This document shows, in pieces, positions 55,448 to 63,761 of a stretch of DNA of 64,000 nucleotides. The translations under genes were made by a program, and so were the position numbers. The DNA lies in assembly GCA_029391995.1 (NCBI GenBank), contig CP113924.1:1366001-1430000 (forward strand), written 5' to 3'. The stretch is from Streptococcaceae bacterium ESL0729 (GTDB lineage: Bacteria; Bacillota; Bacilli; Lactobacillales; Streptococcaceae). Positions within the stretch are counted from its first letter, which is position 1; each line of letters starts with the position of its first letter. Under the pieces are notes generated by a model, which ran no database searches, was not told the DNA's origin, and was given only the letters and a program-made list of their open reading frames with translations.

Positions 55448-55468
55448 CTTCCTAGCCTACTTTCCTTC

Positions 55469-55777
55469 TTAAAGGCCTTTAACCTTTTGAGAAATTTTAC
55501 GGTTTTCCTTACGATCTGAAACCTTATAAAGAACAACCATGCGACCAATTATTTGAACCACATCAAAGCCCATCTCTTCCATGGCGTAAGCTACAGTATC
55601 AACTGTCTCATCAGTATTTTGTAATAGAGTTACCTTGATAAGTTCACGAGCATCAAGGACATTTCTAATGCTTGTTTTGACCTCATCATTTAGGCCGTTT
55701 TTCCCAACTTGAACAATTGGGTTTAGGTGGTGGGCTTCAGATCTTAAATATCTTTTTTGTTTTCCAGTTAATGTCAT
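55469..55777 (-). CDS. yhbY: CRM-domain ribosome assembly RNA-binding protein YhbY
   Basis: A 102-aa protein with a single CRM/KhbY RNA-binding domain, which associates with pre-50S particles. LTGKQKRYLRSEAHHLNPIVQVGKNG is the signature with the GxxG-like loop, followed by LIKVTLL and IGRMVVLYK. Its ATG directly follows the yqeH stop codon, so the two are coupled. Confidence 0.93.
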   Translation of the reverse strand: MTLTGKQKRYLRSEAHHLNPIVQVGKNGLNDEVKTSIRNVLDARELIKVTLLQNTDETVDTVAYAMEEMGFDVVQIIGRMVVLYKVSDRKENRKISQKVKGL

Positions 55778-56899
55778 TTAAATAATACTCTTTCTTGTTA
55801 ATATATCGACTCCTTCAGGAACCCAGCAGGCTACGACTCCAGCTTGAGCCATACGAATCCATCCTAGTCCTGAAAAGACGATATCAGTTTTTTCCTTGAT
55901 TGAAAATTCAACCCGGCGAAGTTTTGGAAATTCCGCGACCTCATCCTTTTGCGGCGGAGTTAAAAGACCTCCAACATGCTTTTCATAGAAGTCACTTGCT
56001 CCCTCAAGTTTAGTCCTGTGTAGTTTTAGGTCACGGGCAAAATAGGCCGTGAAACCTTGTTTTTCACCTTGAATATAATCAAAGCGGGCAAGACCTCCTA
56101 AGAAAAGAGTTTGTTCAGGATTTAGCTGATAAGTAGCTGGCTTAATTTCCTTACTTGGGCTAATTAATTTTAAGTCTTTTTTTCCTAGGTAATGAGCCAT
56201 TTGATGGTGGTGAATGATCCCCGGTGTGTCGACCAGGTTACTTTCCTCATCAAGTGGAATCTCAATTTTATCAAGGGTTGTTCCAGGAAAGCGGCTGGTT
56301 GTAATTACGTCTTCTTCACCGGTTGCAATCTTAATAATTGAATTAATTAGGCTTGATTTACCAACATTTGTCACCCCAACCACGTAAACATCGCGGCCCT
56401 TGCGGTATTCATCGATTTTTTCCATCAAGTTTCTTACATCATCTTGATTAAAGGCACTAGTTAGAACCACATCAATAGGACGAAGGCCTTCTTCATGGGC
56501 CCGCTCTTTCAGCCACTGGGTAAGTTTTCTAGTTCCTACGGCGTGCGGTAGGACATCTTTTTTATTCCCCACCAAAAGGACATCATTCTTTTGAACAAAA
56601 CGATGAAGTGAGGGGATAACAGACCCATTAAAGTCAAAGATATCAACTACATTTACGATTAAGGCATCAGTATTTCCCAGCTCATTAAGCAGGCGTAAAA
56701 AGTCCTTATCAGTCATTTCAACATCTGCTACCTCATTATAGTGACGCAGGCGGAAACAGCGTTGGCAGTAAAGCTCCCCTGTTTCAAGACCCTTCTCAAT
56801 TGCAGATTTCGGCGTATAGCCAGATTGTTTATCGTTATCTACCTGTAAGCTTGCTCCGCAGCCAATACAGTGTAAGTCTTTCAAATCTAAATTATTCAT
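55778..56899 (-). CDS. yqeH: Ribosome biogenesis GTPase YqeH
   Basis: A 373-aa circularly permuted GTPase needed for 30S assembly. An N-terminal zinc finger (CIGCG near residue 10, CQRC about 40 residues later) precedes the permuted G domain: G4 NKKD comes before G1 GVTNVGKSSLIN, and G3 is DTPG. A C-terminal domain follows. I start at the ATG at 56899 (MNNLDLKDLHC). The frame is open further upstream but runs through the promoter. TATAAT lies 6 bases before the ATG, so the mRNA is probably leaderless; the intervening GGAGAT is too close to serve as a ribosome binding site. Confidence 0.95.
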   Translation of the reverse strand: MNNLDLKDLHCIGCGASLQVDNDKQSGYTPKSAIEKGLETGELYCQRCFRLRHYNEVADVEMTDKDFLRLLNELGNTDALIVNVVDIFDFNGSVIPSLHRFVQKNDVLLVGNKKDVLPHAVGTRKLTQWLKERAHEEGLRPIDVVLTSAFNQDDVRNLMEKIDEYRKGRDVYVVGVTNVGKSSLINSIIKIATGEEDVITTSRFPGTTLDKIEIPLDEESNLVDTPGIIHHHQMAHYLGKKDLKLISPSKEIKPATYQLNPEQTLFLGGLARFDYIQGEKQGFTAYFARDLKLHRTKLEGASDFYEKHVGGLLTPPQKDEVAEFPKLRRVEFSIKEKTDIVFSGLGWIRMAQAGVVACWVPEGVDILTRKSII

Positions 56900-56905
56900 A
56901 TCTCC

Positions 56906-56914
56906 ATTATACCA
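56906..56914 (-). promoter_or_regulatory. Extended -10 promoter of the yqeH operon, predicted leaderless
   Basis: Minus strand TGGTATAAT (56906-56914), 6 bases before the yqeH ATG. Its upstream part is also the T tract of the preceding terminator. Confidence 0.65.
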
Positions 56915-56920
56915 AAAAGC

Positions 56921-56950
56921 CCCAAGCTTAACCACTTGAAAAGGCTTGGG
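56921..56950 (-). terminator. Terminator of the pdxK-ECF S operon
   Basis: The 7-bp stem CCCAAGC/GCTTGGG is followed on the minus strand by GCTTTTTGG. The T tract touches the yqeH promoter. Confidence 0.7.
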
Positions 56951-56971
56951 ACAGACTTAATTCATCTAATT

Positions 56972-57511
56972 TTAATCCTGTAATTTTAATGCTCGCATAG
57001 CACTTCTTAAAGGGAAGTAAAGTAAACATACAGCAACAATTGTAATACTTATATTAATCAGGGTAGCGGGTAATTTTGCAAGGGCCAGACTAAAAGAAGC
57101 ATGGAATTCCTGACCCAAATATAATTGAATCACTAAATTTTTCAAAAAAGTCATTCCCAGTTTAGCAAGGCCTGTTACAAGTCCAATAACAAATAATTGA
57201 CCAACATTTTTTGGATTTTTCTTAAAATACAAGAAGGCTAGATAAGCTGCTCCTCCTACAATAAAAGACTCCCCTATAAAATAGGGTGCTTCGCTGGCAT
57301 AACCATTTAAAATATCAAAAATAGCAAAACCCAGTCCTCCTGCCAAAGACCCTTTAAAGTAGCCCAAAAGTAAGACAGCTAGAAGTAGGGTAGCATTTCC
57401 CAAGTGAACAAAGGCACCAGTTGGCAGGGGAATTTTTATACTAGTAGCAATAACGACCAAACTTGCAAATAAGGCCACCAAAACAGTAGCTTGAATCTTT
57501 TTATTTCTCAT
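56972..57511 (-). CDS. ECF transporter substrate-binding (S) component, probably for vitamin B6
   Basis: A 179-aa polytopic membrane protein with five or six hydrophobic segments. MRNKKIQATVLVALFASLVV followed by IPLPTGAFVHLGNATLLLAVLLLG and the small-residue-rich FKGSLAGGLGFAIFDILNGY are the pattern of ECF S components of the PdxU/HmpT type. It would dock on the EcfA1-EcfA2-EcfT module encoded at 15-17.7 kb. The pyridoxine kinase gene directly upstream, overlapping within a few bases, suggests a B6 vitamer as substrate; a thiamine precursor is the alternative. I start at the ATG at 57511. Confidence 0.82.
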   Translation of the reverse strand: MRNKKIQATVLVALFASLVVIATSIKIPLPTGAFVHLGNATLLLAVLLLGYFKGSLAGGLGFAIFDILNGYASEAPYFIGESFIVGGAAYLAFLYFKKNPKNVGQLFVIGLVTGLAKLGMTFLKNLVIQLYLGQEFHASFSLALAKLPATLINISITIVAVCLLYFPLRSAMRALKLQD

Positions 57512-57512
57512 A

Positions 57513-58331
57513 TTAATCCCCCATCCTCTTTTCTGCCTGATTATAGGCACCATGCCAAACATGACCCAGGTATTTGTTAATCTCAACTCCCTCTTTAATG
57601 GCTGCTGCCACAAAATTTTTGGCCAGTAAAATGGCATCAAGCATCTTCATATCCTTTGCCATACCCGCTGTAATGGCTGCTGCCAAGGTACAACCAGCCC
57701 CGTGATTGAAGTCAGTTTGATACAAGTCACCTTCAAACTCGTAAAAGTCACAGCCATCATAGTAAATGTCAAGAGCCTTATCAATCCCCAGTCTATGCCC
57801 TCCTTTGACTAATGCTTGGCTAGGACCCATATCGACAATTCTTTTTGCGGCTTCTTTCATGTCACAGGCATTCCTAAGGTCGCCTAGTCCCGATAAGATT
57901 CCAGCTTCAACAAGGTTAGGAGTCGTTATCAAAGCCCTGGGCAGTAAATATTTCTTAAGGCCTTCAAGGCTTTCTGGCTGAAGGATTTGAGCTGTCCCCT
58001 TACAGGCAATAACTGGATCAACTAATAATTTTTCACAAGCATATTGGTCAATAAACTCGCTTGCAACCCTTGTATTTTCATAACTTGCCATCATACCTGT
58101 TTTAACAGCACTAATCTCATTTCCTGCAAGGGCTGATTTTAGCTGGTCTGCAAGTAAATCACAACCCAAATCTGTCACCTTGTGCTTCCAGGCATCATCA
58201 TAATCCATGGTCACAATCGACGTAATACTTGAAATTCCAAATAAACCGTATTCCTCAAAGGTTTTAAGGTCGGCTTGGATGCCCGCACCCCCTGTTGAAT
58301 CAGACCCTGCAATGGTCAAAACTTTTCTCAT
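57513..58331 (-). CDS. pdxK: Pyridoxine kinase (ThiD-like ribokinase family)
   Basis: A 272-aa kinase. [22 protein letters not shown] is the N-terminal signature of the ThiD/PdxK-II group, LVKGGH lies in the middle, and [11 protein letters not shown] holds the anion hole and catalytic Cys/Asp region. This group phosphorylates pyridoxine vitamers and, in some species, hydroxymethylpyrimidine, so thiamine salvage is possible. GGGGAG precedes the ATG at 58331. It is followed by an ECF S component. Confidence 0.85.
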   Translation of the reverse strand: MRKVLTIAGSDSTGGAGIQADLKTFEEYGLFGISSITSIVTMDYDDAWKHKVTDLGCDLLADQLKSALAGNEISAVKTGMMASYENTRVASEFIDQYACEKLLVDPVIACKGTAQILQPESLEGLKKYLLPRALITTPNLVEAGILSGLGDLRNACDMKEAAKRIVDMGPSQALVKGGHRLGIDKALDIYYDGCDFYEFEGDLYQTDFNHGAGCTLAAAITAGMAKDMKMLDAILLAKNFVAAAIKEGVEINKYLGHVWHGAYNQAEKRMGD

Positions 58332-58427
58332 AAAACTCCCCATTTTCACTTTTCAATCAATAATTTTCAGTAATTACAGTCAATTATATGAAAATATATC
58401 TAGCCAGTCGAGTATTTACCAAAAAAC

Positions 58428-58955
58428 TTATATCTTACTCTTCCATTCAAGTGGCCCATCTTGAGCAATAATTTTCTTAAGAACCCTACGCTCACGCGCC
58501 CGGTTAAACTTAGTCTGCCAAGAATCACTTTCAACAAGCTGCTTAACAAGAATACTGCGAAGTCCTGCCCTATGGGCTGCCCTAATATCCGTCATCAGCT
58601 GATCCCCTACCATGACCGCGTTTTCTGGCTTTTCATTAAGGATTTTTAAGGCCTTTTTAATGCCTCTTGTAAAAGGTTTCATAGAGCGGCTTACAAAGGG
58701 AACATCAAAATTTCTCACAGCATGCCCTACCCTCTTATGGGTATTGTTAGAAACAACGATTACTTTAATACCCTCATCCTTCATCTCCTTAAGCCAAGCG
58801 TGAAGCTCTGCACTTCCTTCTGGGTTATCCCAAGCAATCAAGGTGTTATCTAGGTCAACTAAAAGGCTTTTTATCTGATGTTTTTTTAAACTTTTGGCGT
58901 CCAGTTGGTAAACTGCTTCCAATAAAAAATCTGGTTTGTAATTTTCAATATTCAT
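58428..58955 (-). CDS. yqeG: YqeG family HAD IIIA-type phosphatase
   Basis: A 175-aa HAD hydrolase. The nucleophile motif is [13 protein letters not shown], motif II VVSNN, and the acid motif [13 protein letters not shown]. In Firmicutes this gene normally leads the yqeG-yqeH-yhbY-nadD operon; here the two B6 genes intervene. I start at the ATG at 58955 ([16 protein letters not shown]), the family-type beginning. No Shine-Dalgarno sequence is seen, and TATAAT ends 6 bases before the ATG. Its substrate is unknown (the family is related to phosphatidylglycerophosphatase GEP4). Confidence 0.92.
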   Translation of the reverse strand: MNIENYKPDFLLEAVYQLDAKSLKKHQIKSLLVDLDNTLIAWDNPEGSAELHAWLKEMKDEGIKVIVVSNNTHKRVGHAVRNFDVPFVSRSMKPFTRGIKKALKILNEKPENAVMVGDQLMTDIRAAHRAGLRSILVKQLVESDSWQTKFNRARERRVLKKIIAQDGPLEWKSKI

Positions 58956-58961
58956 GTAGCT

Positions 58962-58967
58962 ATTATA
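58962..58967 (-). promoter_or_regulatory. -10 box of yqeG, predicted leaderless
   Basis: Minus strand GGGTATAAT (TATAAT at 58962-58967), then AGCTAC and the ATG. The possible -35 (TTTTAA) is poor and lies in the dnaJ terminator tail. Confidence 0.55.
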
Positions 58968-58988
58968 CCCATATTCTTTCCATATTAA

Positions 58989-59006
58989 AAGGGACCTAGG
59001 TCCCTT
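58989..59006 (-). terminator. Terminator of dnaJ
   Basis: The 18-base palindrome AAGGGACCTAGGTCCCTT is followed by TTTTAAT on the minus strand. Confidence 0.85.
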
Positions 59007-59016
59007 CCTTAAGCTA

Positions 59017-60171
59017 TTATTCAAAGCCCTTCTTTAATTTATCAAAGAAGCCTTCCTTGTGGGGATGAACATCTTCACCACCTGCCTTAGCAAATGCTTC
59101 AAGAGCCTTACGTTGCTCATCATTTATCTTCTTAGGAGTTACAATATTTACGATAACTGTTTGATTACCATTACCACTACCATTAAGCTTTTGAGCTCCC
59201 TTACCTTTAAGACGGAACTTAGTTCCAGTTTGAGTTCCAGCAGGAATCTTAAGTTTTGCCTGACCATGAACAGTAGGTACCTCAAGCTCTGCTCCAAGAG
59301 TAGCCTGAACAAAGCTAATCGGTAGATTATAGAAGATTTCACTACCTTCTCTTCTGAATTTTGAGCTTTCTTGCACATTAAAGATTACATACAGATCCCC
59401 GTAAGGTCCTCCGTTAACCCCAGCATCACCTTGTCCTGAAAGTCTTATATGTTGGCCAGTTTCAACCCCTGCAGGTACCTTGACCTTAACCTTATGAACC
59501 ACCTTGTCACGACCACTACCGTGACAGGTTGGACATGGATCTTTAATTTCTTTACCCCTACCATGACAGACATCACAGGTAGCTGTTGTCATAATACGAC
59601 CATATGGTGTACTAATAGCAACTTGGATTTGACCACTACCATGACACTTAGGACAGACAATAGGCTCTGTTCCAGGTTTTGATCCACTTCCATGGCAGGT
59701 ATGACAAATTTCTTCCCTGTTGTACTTGATTTCTTTTTCGACACCAAAAACAGCCTCTTCAAAAGTCAGGTTAATCCTGTACTGCAAGTCATCACCCTGA
59801 CGTGGTGCATTAGGATTGGCCTGTGCTCCACCACCTCCACCAAAGAAGCTAGAAAAGATGTCTTCAAAACCGCCAAAACCACCGCCTGAAAAGCTTGAGA
59901 AACCATCGAAGCCGTCAAAACCGCCTGCTCCGCCACCAAAGCCACCTTGGGCTCCAGCAAAACCATACTGATCATAGGCTGCTCGTTTTTGAGAATCGCT
60001 TAAGGTTTCATAAGCTTCTTGAATTTCCTTGTACTTATCCTCGGCACCAGCGTCCTTGTTAATATCTGGATGATATTTTTTTGAAAGCTTCCTATATGCT
60101 TTTTTTAACTCATCATCACTAGCTGTCTTTGAAACACCTAGGACCTCATAATAATCCCTTTTTTCTGCCAT
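59017..60171 (-). CDS. dnaJ: Chaperone protein DnaJ
   Basis: A 384-aa Hsp40 that delivers substrates to DnaK and stimulates its ATPase. The J domain has HPD in [12 protein letters not shown], then a glycine/phenylalanine-rich region (about 75-115), four CxxCxGxG zinc repeats ([32 protein letters not shown]) and the C-terminal substrate domains. I start at the ATG at 60171, 7 bases after GAGG; an ATG two codons earlier is too close to it. It is separate from dnaK and has its own CIRCE, as in Lactococcus. Confidence 0.98.
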   Translation of the reverse strand: MAEKRDYYEVLGVSKTASDDELKKAYRKLSKKYHPDINKDAGAEDKYKEIQEAYETLSDSQKRAAYDQYGFAGAQGGFGGGAGGFDGFDGFSSFSGGGFGGFEDIFSSFFGGGGGAQANPNAPRQGDDLQYRINLTFEEAVFGVEKEIKYNREEICHTCHGSGSKPGTEPIVCPKCHGSGQIQVAISTPYGRIMTTATCDVCHGRGKEIKDPCPTCHGSGRDKVVHKVKVKVPAGVETGQHIRLSGQGDAGVNGGPYGDLYVIFNVQESSKFRREGSEIFYNLPISFVQATLGAELEVPTVHGQAKLKIPAGTQTGTKFRLKGKGAQKLNGSGNGNQTVIVNIVTPKKINDEQRKALEAFAKAGGEDVHPHKEGFFDKLKKGFE

Positions 60172-60222
60172 CTTCATACCTCGTTTATATTATCATCATA
60201 TTTTAATTTTAACTGTGTCTTC

Positions 60223-60251
60223 ATTTTACCATTTTTGACCTTTAAAATCAA
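60223..60251 (-). promoter_or_regulatory. dnaJ promoter
   Basis: Minus strand: -35 TTGATT (60246-60251), 17 bases, -10 TAAAAT (60223-60228) with TGG in front (extended -10). Confidence 0.75.
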
Positions 60252-60256
60252 AAAAA

Positions 60257-60283
60257 TTAGCACTTAAATATATTGAGTGCTAA
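60257..60283 (-). promoter_or_regulatory. CIRCE element (HrcA operator), also a likely terminator
   Basis: On the plus strand TTAGCACTT, nine bases, GAGTGCTAA: 17 of 18 arm positions match CIRCE (TTAGCACTC-N9-GAGTGCTAA). It lies 5 bases upstream of the dnaJ -35 box. On the minus strand the right arm is followed by seven T, and plsC ends only 8 bases before it, so the same hairpin probably terminates plsC transcription. Confidence 0.9.
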
Positions 60284-60291
60284 TTGCTTTA

Positions 60292-60912
60292 TTATTTGGG
60301 AATATACTTATAATTTGGATCAAGCTCAGCATCCAAGTCCTTAAAGGCCTTGTTTATTCTTCTAGTTATCTCCTCAACCCCAGCTTCATTAGCCCTTGGA
60401 ATATCAGAGACATCAATGGGTTCACCAAAATTTAATTTAACCTTCTCACGCTTAAGAAGGGACTTAAAGCTTATTGGCCCCTGATAAACAGCCGGAACAA
60501 TCCTAACCTTGGCCATTTTGGCAATAACAAGAACCCCGCCTTTTATGTCGTCAGAGTGACGGCTTCCTGTTGGGAACATAACAAGCGACTTATCGCTTTC
60601 TTTTAGAGCCTTGACTGGAATCTTGATGGCACTTGGTCCAGGATTTGCTCGGTCCACTGGAAAAGCACCACATTTTTTAATCCACCAAGCAAAAAGCTTA
60701 TTTTTAAATAATTCCTTCTTGGCCATAAAAACAAACTGCTTGGGTCTAGTTGCATAAGCCAAATAAACAGGATCCCATAAACTCCTGTGGGGAGCCACCA
60801 GAATATAATTTTCCGACTTATCAGGAACCCTATCAACATTATAAAAATTAGCCTTACCATTAACCACGTAAAGTATAAATGTCACCAAATTTCTTAAAAA
60901 TGCGTAAAACAT
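60292..60912 (-). CDS. plsC: 1-acyl-sn-glycerol-3-phosphate acyltransferase
   Basis: A 206-aa membrane-associated acyltransferase that adds the second acyl chain in phosphatidic acid synthesis. The catalytic HxxxxD is HRSLWD (in VAPHRSLWDPVYLAY), and the substrate motif FPTGSRHSDDI corresponds to the family FPEGTRS. An N-terminal hydrophobic helix anchors it. A GGTGG-type ribosome binding site precedes the ATG. It may be in one unit only with itself, since a promoter lies upstream and the CIRCE hairpin follows. Confidence 0.9.
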   Translation of the reverse strand: MFYAFLRNLVTFILYVVNGKANFYNVDRVPDKSENYILVAPHRSLWDPVYLAYATRPKQFVFMAKKELFKNKLFAWWIKKCGAFPVDRANPGPSAIKIPVKALKESDKSLVMFPTGSRHSDDIKGGVLVIAKMAKVRIVPAVYQGPISFKSLLKREKVKLNFGEPIDVSDIPRANEAGVEEITRRINKAFKDLDAELDPNYKYIPK

Positions 60913-61023
60913 ATAACCACCATGCCTTTATTTAGTCAATCAATTGTATAATAAATTCTTAACAATGGCAATAAGAATAAGTCTCCAATGATCCTTTCTA
61001 GTGCCCGCCTCCCAATAATCTGC

Positions 61024-61029
61024 TATAAT
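61024..61029 (+). promoter_or_regulatory. Extended -10 promoter of the 61036 methyltransferase, predicted leaderless
   Basis: TGCTATAAT (TATAAT at 61024-61029), then ATTTGC and the ATG at 61036: 6 bases and no Shine-Dalgarno sequence. Confidence 0.65.
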
Positions 61030-61035
61030 ATTTGC

Positions 61036-61788
61036 ATGACTATAGAAATTTTAAAAGATGGGGAGCGAATTGATCAACTCCACTCATCTGATGTAAAAAT
61101 TATTCAAAATAAGGACGTTTTTAGCTACTCAATTGACTCAGTCCTCCTCAGCAGATTTGCAAGAATTCCTCAAAAAAATGCAAAGATTGTTGACATGTGT
61201 GCTGGTAATGGAGCCGTCGGGCTTTTTGTCAGTAGTAAAACCAAGGTACCAATCTATGAAATAGAACTTCAGGAAAGACTTGCCGATATGGCCCAAAGAT
61301 CTGTGGCCCTTAATGGACTTAAAGAGCAGGTTACAGTCATCAATGATGACCTGAAACATTCCCTTAATTACCTAAAAGCGTCAAGTATCGACCTGCTTTT
61401 ATGTAACCCGCCTTATTTTAAGGTTGACCCTGACTCCAATATTAATAATAATGAGCACTATACAATAGCCCGCCATGAAATTACCACCAATTTGGACGAA
61501 ATTTTAGACATTTCACAAAAACTCCTCAAAAGTAATGGCCATCTAGCTATGGTCCACAGACCTGACCGATTTTTTGAAATTTGCCAAAAGATGATTGAGC
61601 GAAATATTATCCCCAAAAAAATTCAATTTGTTTATCCAAAGAAGAATGCCAATGCAAATATCCTCTTGATTGATGCCATTAAAGATGGCCGAAAAGGTGG
61701 GGAGCAGATTTTACCACCACTTATTATCCATGAGGATGACGGCTCATATACCAAGGAAGTTTTTCAAATTTACTATGGACAAGAATAA
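61036..61788 (+). CDS. tRNA1(Val) N6-adenine methyltransferase family protein (YabB/TrmN6-like)
   Basis: A 250-aa class I AdoMet methyltransferase. [13 protein letters not shown] is AdoMet motif I, and [12 protein letters not shown] is the NPPY motif of N6-adenine methylation. The family acts on an adenine of tRNA or, in some members, rRNA. I start at [13 protein letters not shown]; a longer reading from 60988 runs through the promoter. It overlaps the GIY-YIG gene by 14 bases, the same pairing as yabB-yazA in Bacillus. Confidence 0.92.
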   Translation: MTIEILKDGERIDQLHSSDVKIIQNKDVFSYSIDSVLLSRFARIPQKNAKIVDMCAGNGAVGLFVSSKTKVPIYEIELQERLADMAQRSVALNGLKEQVTVINDDLKHSLNYLKASSIDLLLCNPPYFKVDPDSNINNNEHYTIARHEITTNLDEILDISQKLLKSNGHLAMVHRPDRFFEICQKMIERNIIPKKIQFVYPKKNANANILLIDAIKDGRKGGEQILPPLIIHEDDGSYTKEVFQIYYGQE

Positions 61789-62059
61789 GGCCTATTTCTA
61801 TGTCCTCCTTTGTCAGGATCGTAGTTTTTACGGGGGATACACGACCGATTTAGCTAAGCGAGTCGACACTCATAATAAAGGCTGTGGAGCCAAGTATACC
61901 AAAACAAGACTTCCGGTAAAGTTAATCTACTGGGAAGCCTTTGCTAGTAAAAATGAAGCCCTCAAACGTGAGTACTGGTTTAAAAAGAAATTAAATCGCA
62001 GGCAAAAGGAGAAATTCCTTCTTGAAAAAGGAGCCAACAAAAAAGACCTTATCAGATAA
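61775..62059 (+). CDS. yazA: GIY-YIG nuclease-superfamily protein (YazA/UPF0213)
   Basis: A 94-aa stand-alone GIY-YIG domain. [20 protein letters not shown] carries the YVL...YGGYT variant of GIY-YIG, the catalytic Arg is in [11 protein letters not shown], and the Glu near [17 protein letters not shown]. Family members are found next to yabB and have proposed nuclease activity without a known substrate. It is translationally coupled to the methyltransferase. Confidence 0.9.
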   Translation: MDKNKAYFYVLLCQDRSFYGGYTTDLAKRVDTHNKGCGAKYTKTRLPVKLIYWEAFASKNEALKREYWFKKKLNRRQKEKFLLEKGANKKDLIR

Positions 62060-62076
62060 AGCTGATAGGTCTTTTT
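62040..62076. terminator. Bidirectional terminator between yazA and the 62078 gene
   Basis: The arms AAAAAGACC and TATCA pair with TGATA and GGTCTTTTT; the T tract is present for both strands. Confidence 0.88.
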
Positions 62077-62077
62077 A

Positions 62078-62302
62078 TTAGTAAAGTAATTCGAAAAGTT
62101 CAATCGCAACAAGGTCAATGCTATCAAATGTCGCAAGTTCTTTTGTTTCAGAATATTTTAAAGTAAATGTTTCAGTTTCTCTTTCAAAGGTAACTTCTGC
62201 AACTACTAATCCTTCACGTTCAAAGTTACGTGATTCTTTTTCGTTCTCACCTTCAACCATTGCTGTAAGGCGGCTAATGATTGCTACTAAATGTGATTTC
62301 AT
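62078..62302 (-). CDS. DUF1797 family protein (YkuJ-like)
   Basis: A 74-aa acidic protein. The ending FDSIDLVAIELFELLY and the start MKSHLVAIISRLTAMVEGENE are the pattern of the DUF1797/YkuJ family of Firmicutes, whose structure is known but whose function is not. AAGGAAG lies 6 bases before the ATG, and an extended -10 TGGTAGAAT lies at 62339-62347. Confidence 0.85.
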   Translation of the reverse strand: MKSHLVAIISRLTAMVEGENEKESRNFEREGLVVAEVTFERETETFTLKYSETKELATFDSIDLVAIELFELLY

Positions 62303-62429
62303 ATTTTCTTCCTTTATTTAAATTAATTATCTCTTGTAATTCTACCATAATAATTAAACAATATCAGCAATCTGGCTAAAAAATACGCAAATTATAGAGG
62401 CCAAACCCATGATTTACAGGGGATAAAAA

Positions 62430-63761
62430 CTAATCTTCATTAAAATCAGTCCATTCTTCACTATTATTTTCCGGATGTTTTTTCAAAAAACCACCAGCCT
62501 TTTTAGCAAATTTAGCTACCTGTTTGGGCGTTCTAGCAACTCCCTTAATAATAGTTATTGGACTTTTTAAAACCATCTCAGACAGGGATTCATCCTTAAC
62601 TTTACCATTAAACTTATAAGAAATACTTGTATCCAAGTAAAATTCATAGACCTTCTCGCCAAAGTTTTCAGCAGAAATCTCATAAAGCTTATCTGCCAGT
62701 AATTCAGAATCCATTTGTGGAGTATTTTTAATTGTATCAATTGTTACTTGAGCCAAATTCTGTCCTTCGTCAAAAAGACGACCAAACATTTTATTTGAAA
62801 CAAGACCCCTCAAGTAAGCATTATCACTGGCAATAATTGGGGTAGCTGATGCCAAGCTTTCAATATAAGTTAATCCCTGAGTCTCACTTGTTGAAGCACT
62901 AATTGTAAAGTCAGCCGCATGATAGTAATAAGCTGTCTCATCAGATGCTACCATCCCCATAAAGGAAACATAATCTCCAATATTCAATTTCTCGACTAAT
63001 TTCTCAAGATCTTCCCTATAAGGTCCATCTCCTACAATAATTAATTTTACAGGTACCTCACGAATAATATCAGGCATAGCTTCAACTACCTTTTGAATAT
63101 TCTTCTCATAAGATATCCTTGAAATACTCAAAAGCATGGTCTCATCTTCGGAAATTCCTAGTTTTTTTCTAAATTCCTTAACCTTTTCCTCTGTTATATC
63201 AGGGCGATTAAACTTATCAAGCTCAATTCCTGTTGGAATTATTCTACGGGGAATCTTTATCCCGTAACCATCTACTGTTTCAGCAACCATGGCACTCGGA
63301 CAAATAAGTCCATCCATTTTGTAGAGAAAAACTTTCATCATATATTTAACCATTCCTGGATGAATTAAATGACCCTTAGCTATGTAATGAACATAGTCCT
63401 CATATTTTGTATGCAGGGTGTGAATGACTGGAATATCAAGTTGTGAAGCCACAAATTTACCCAGGTAACCTACCCCAAACTCGGTCTGAACATGAATAAT
63501 ATCAAGTTGATGCTTTTTGGCGATACTGCTAGCATGGAAGAGTCCACGCATGACAATCCGCCTATCAGTAAAGGAGATGAAAGGCACACTTGGTAGCCTA
63601 ATAATGGTCTCATCATTACTGTCATTTGAATGTGGATCTGTCGTTGTAAAAATGTAGACCTCATGTCCCATGGTCTCCAAGGTTTCCTTAAGTGTCTTTA
63701 TGCTGCTTGCAACTCCACTAACCTGAGGAAAGTAAGTATCCGTAAAAATTCCAATTCTCAT
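62430..63761 (-). CDS. Glycosyltransferase family 4, 1,2-diacylglycerol glucosyltransferase-like
   Basis: A 443-aa GT-B enzyme. MRIGIFTDTYFPQVSGVASS at the N-terminus, HVQTEFGVGYLG in the first domain and the nucleotide-sugar EX7E region STSETQGLTYIESLASATPII in the second domain match the streptococcal alpha-monoglucosyldiacylglycerol synthase group. Its glycolipid anchors lipoteichoic acid in the membrane. The basic C-terminal tail (KGVARTPKQVAKFAKKAGGF) suits membrane binding. Its ATG overlaps the stop of the preceding glycosyltransferase gene (ATGA), so the pair makes mono- and then di-hexosyl glycolipids. Sugar specificity is inferred. Confidence 0.87.
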   Translation of the reverse strand: MRIGIFTDTYFPQVSGVASSIKTLKETLETMGHEVYIFTTTDPHSNDSNDETIIRLPSVPFISFTDRRIVMRGLFHASSIAKKHQLDIIHVQTEFGVGYLGKFVASQLDIPVIHTLHTKYEDYVHYIAKGHLIHPGMVKYMMKVFLYKMDGLICPSAMVAETVDGYGIKIPRRIIPTGIELDKFNRPDITEEKVKEFRKKLGISEDETMLLSISRISYEKNIQKVVEAMPDIIREVPVKLIIVGDGPYREDLEKLVEKLNIGDYVSFMGMVASDETAYYYHAADFTISASTSETQGLTYIESLASATPIIASDNAYLRGLVSNKMFGRLFDEGQNLAQVTIDTIKNTPQMDSELLADKLYEISAENFGEKVYEFYLDTSISYKFNGKVKDESLSEMVLKSPITIIKGVARTPKQVAKFAKKAGGFLKKHPENNSEEWTDFNED

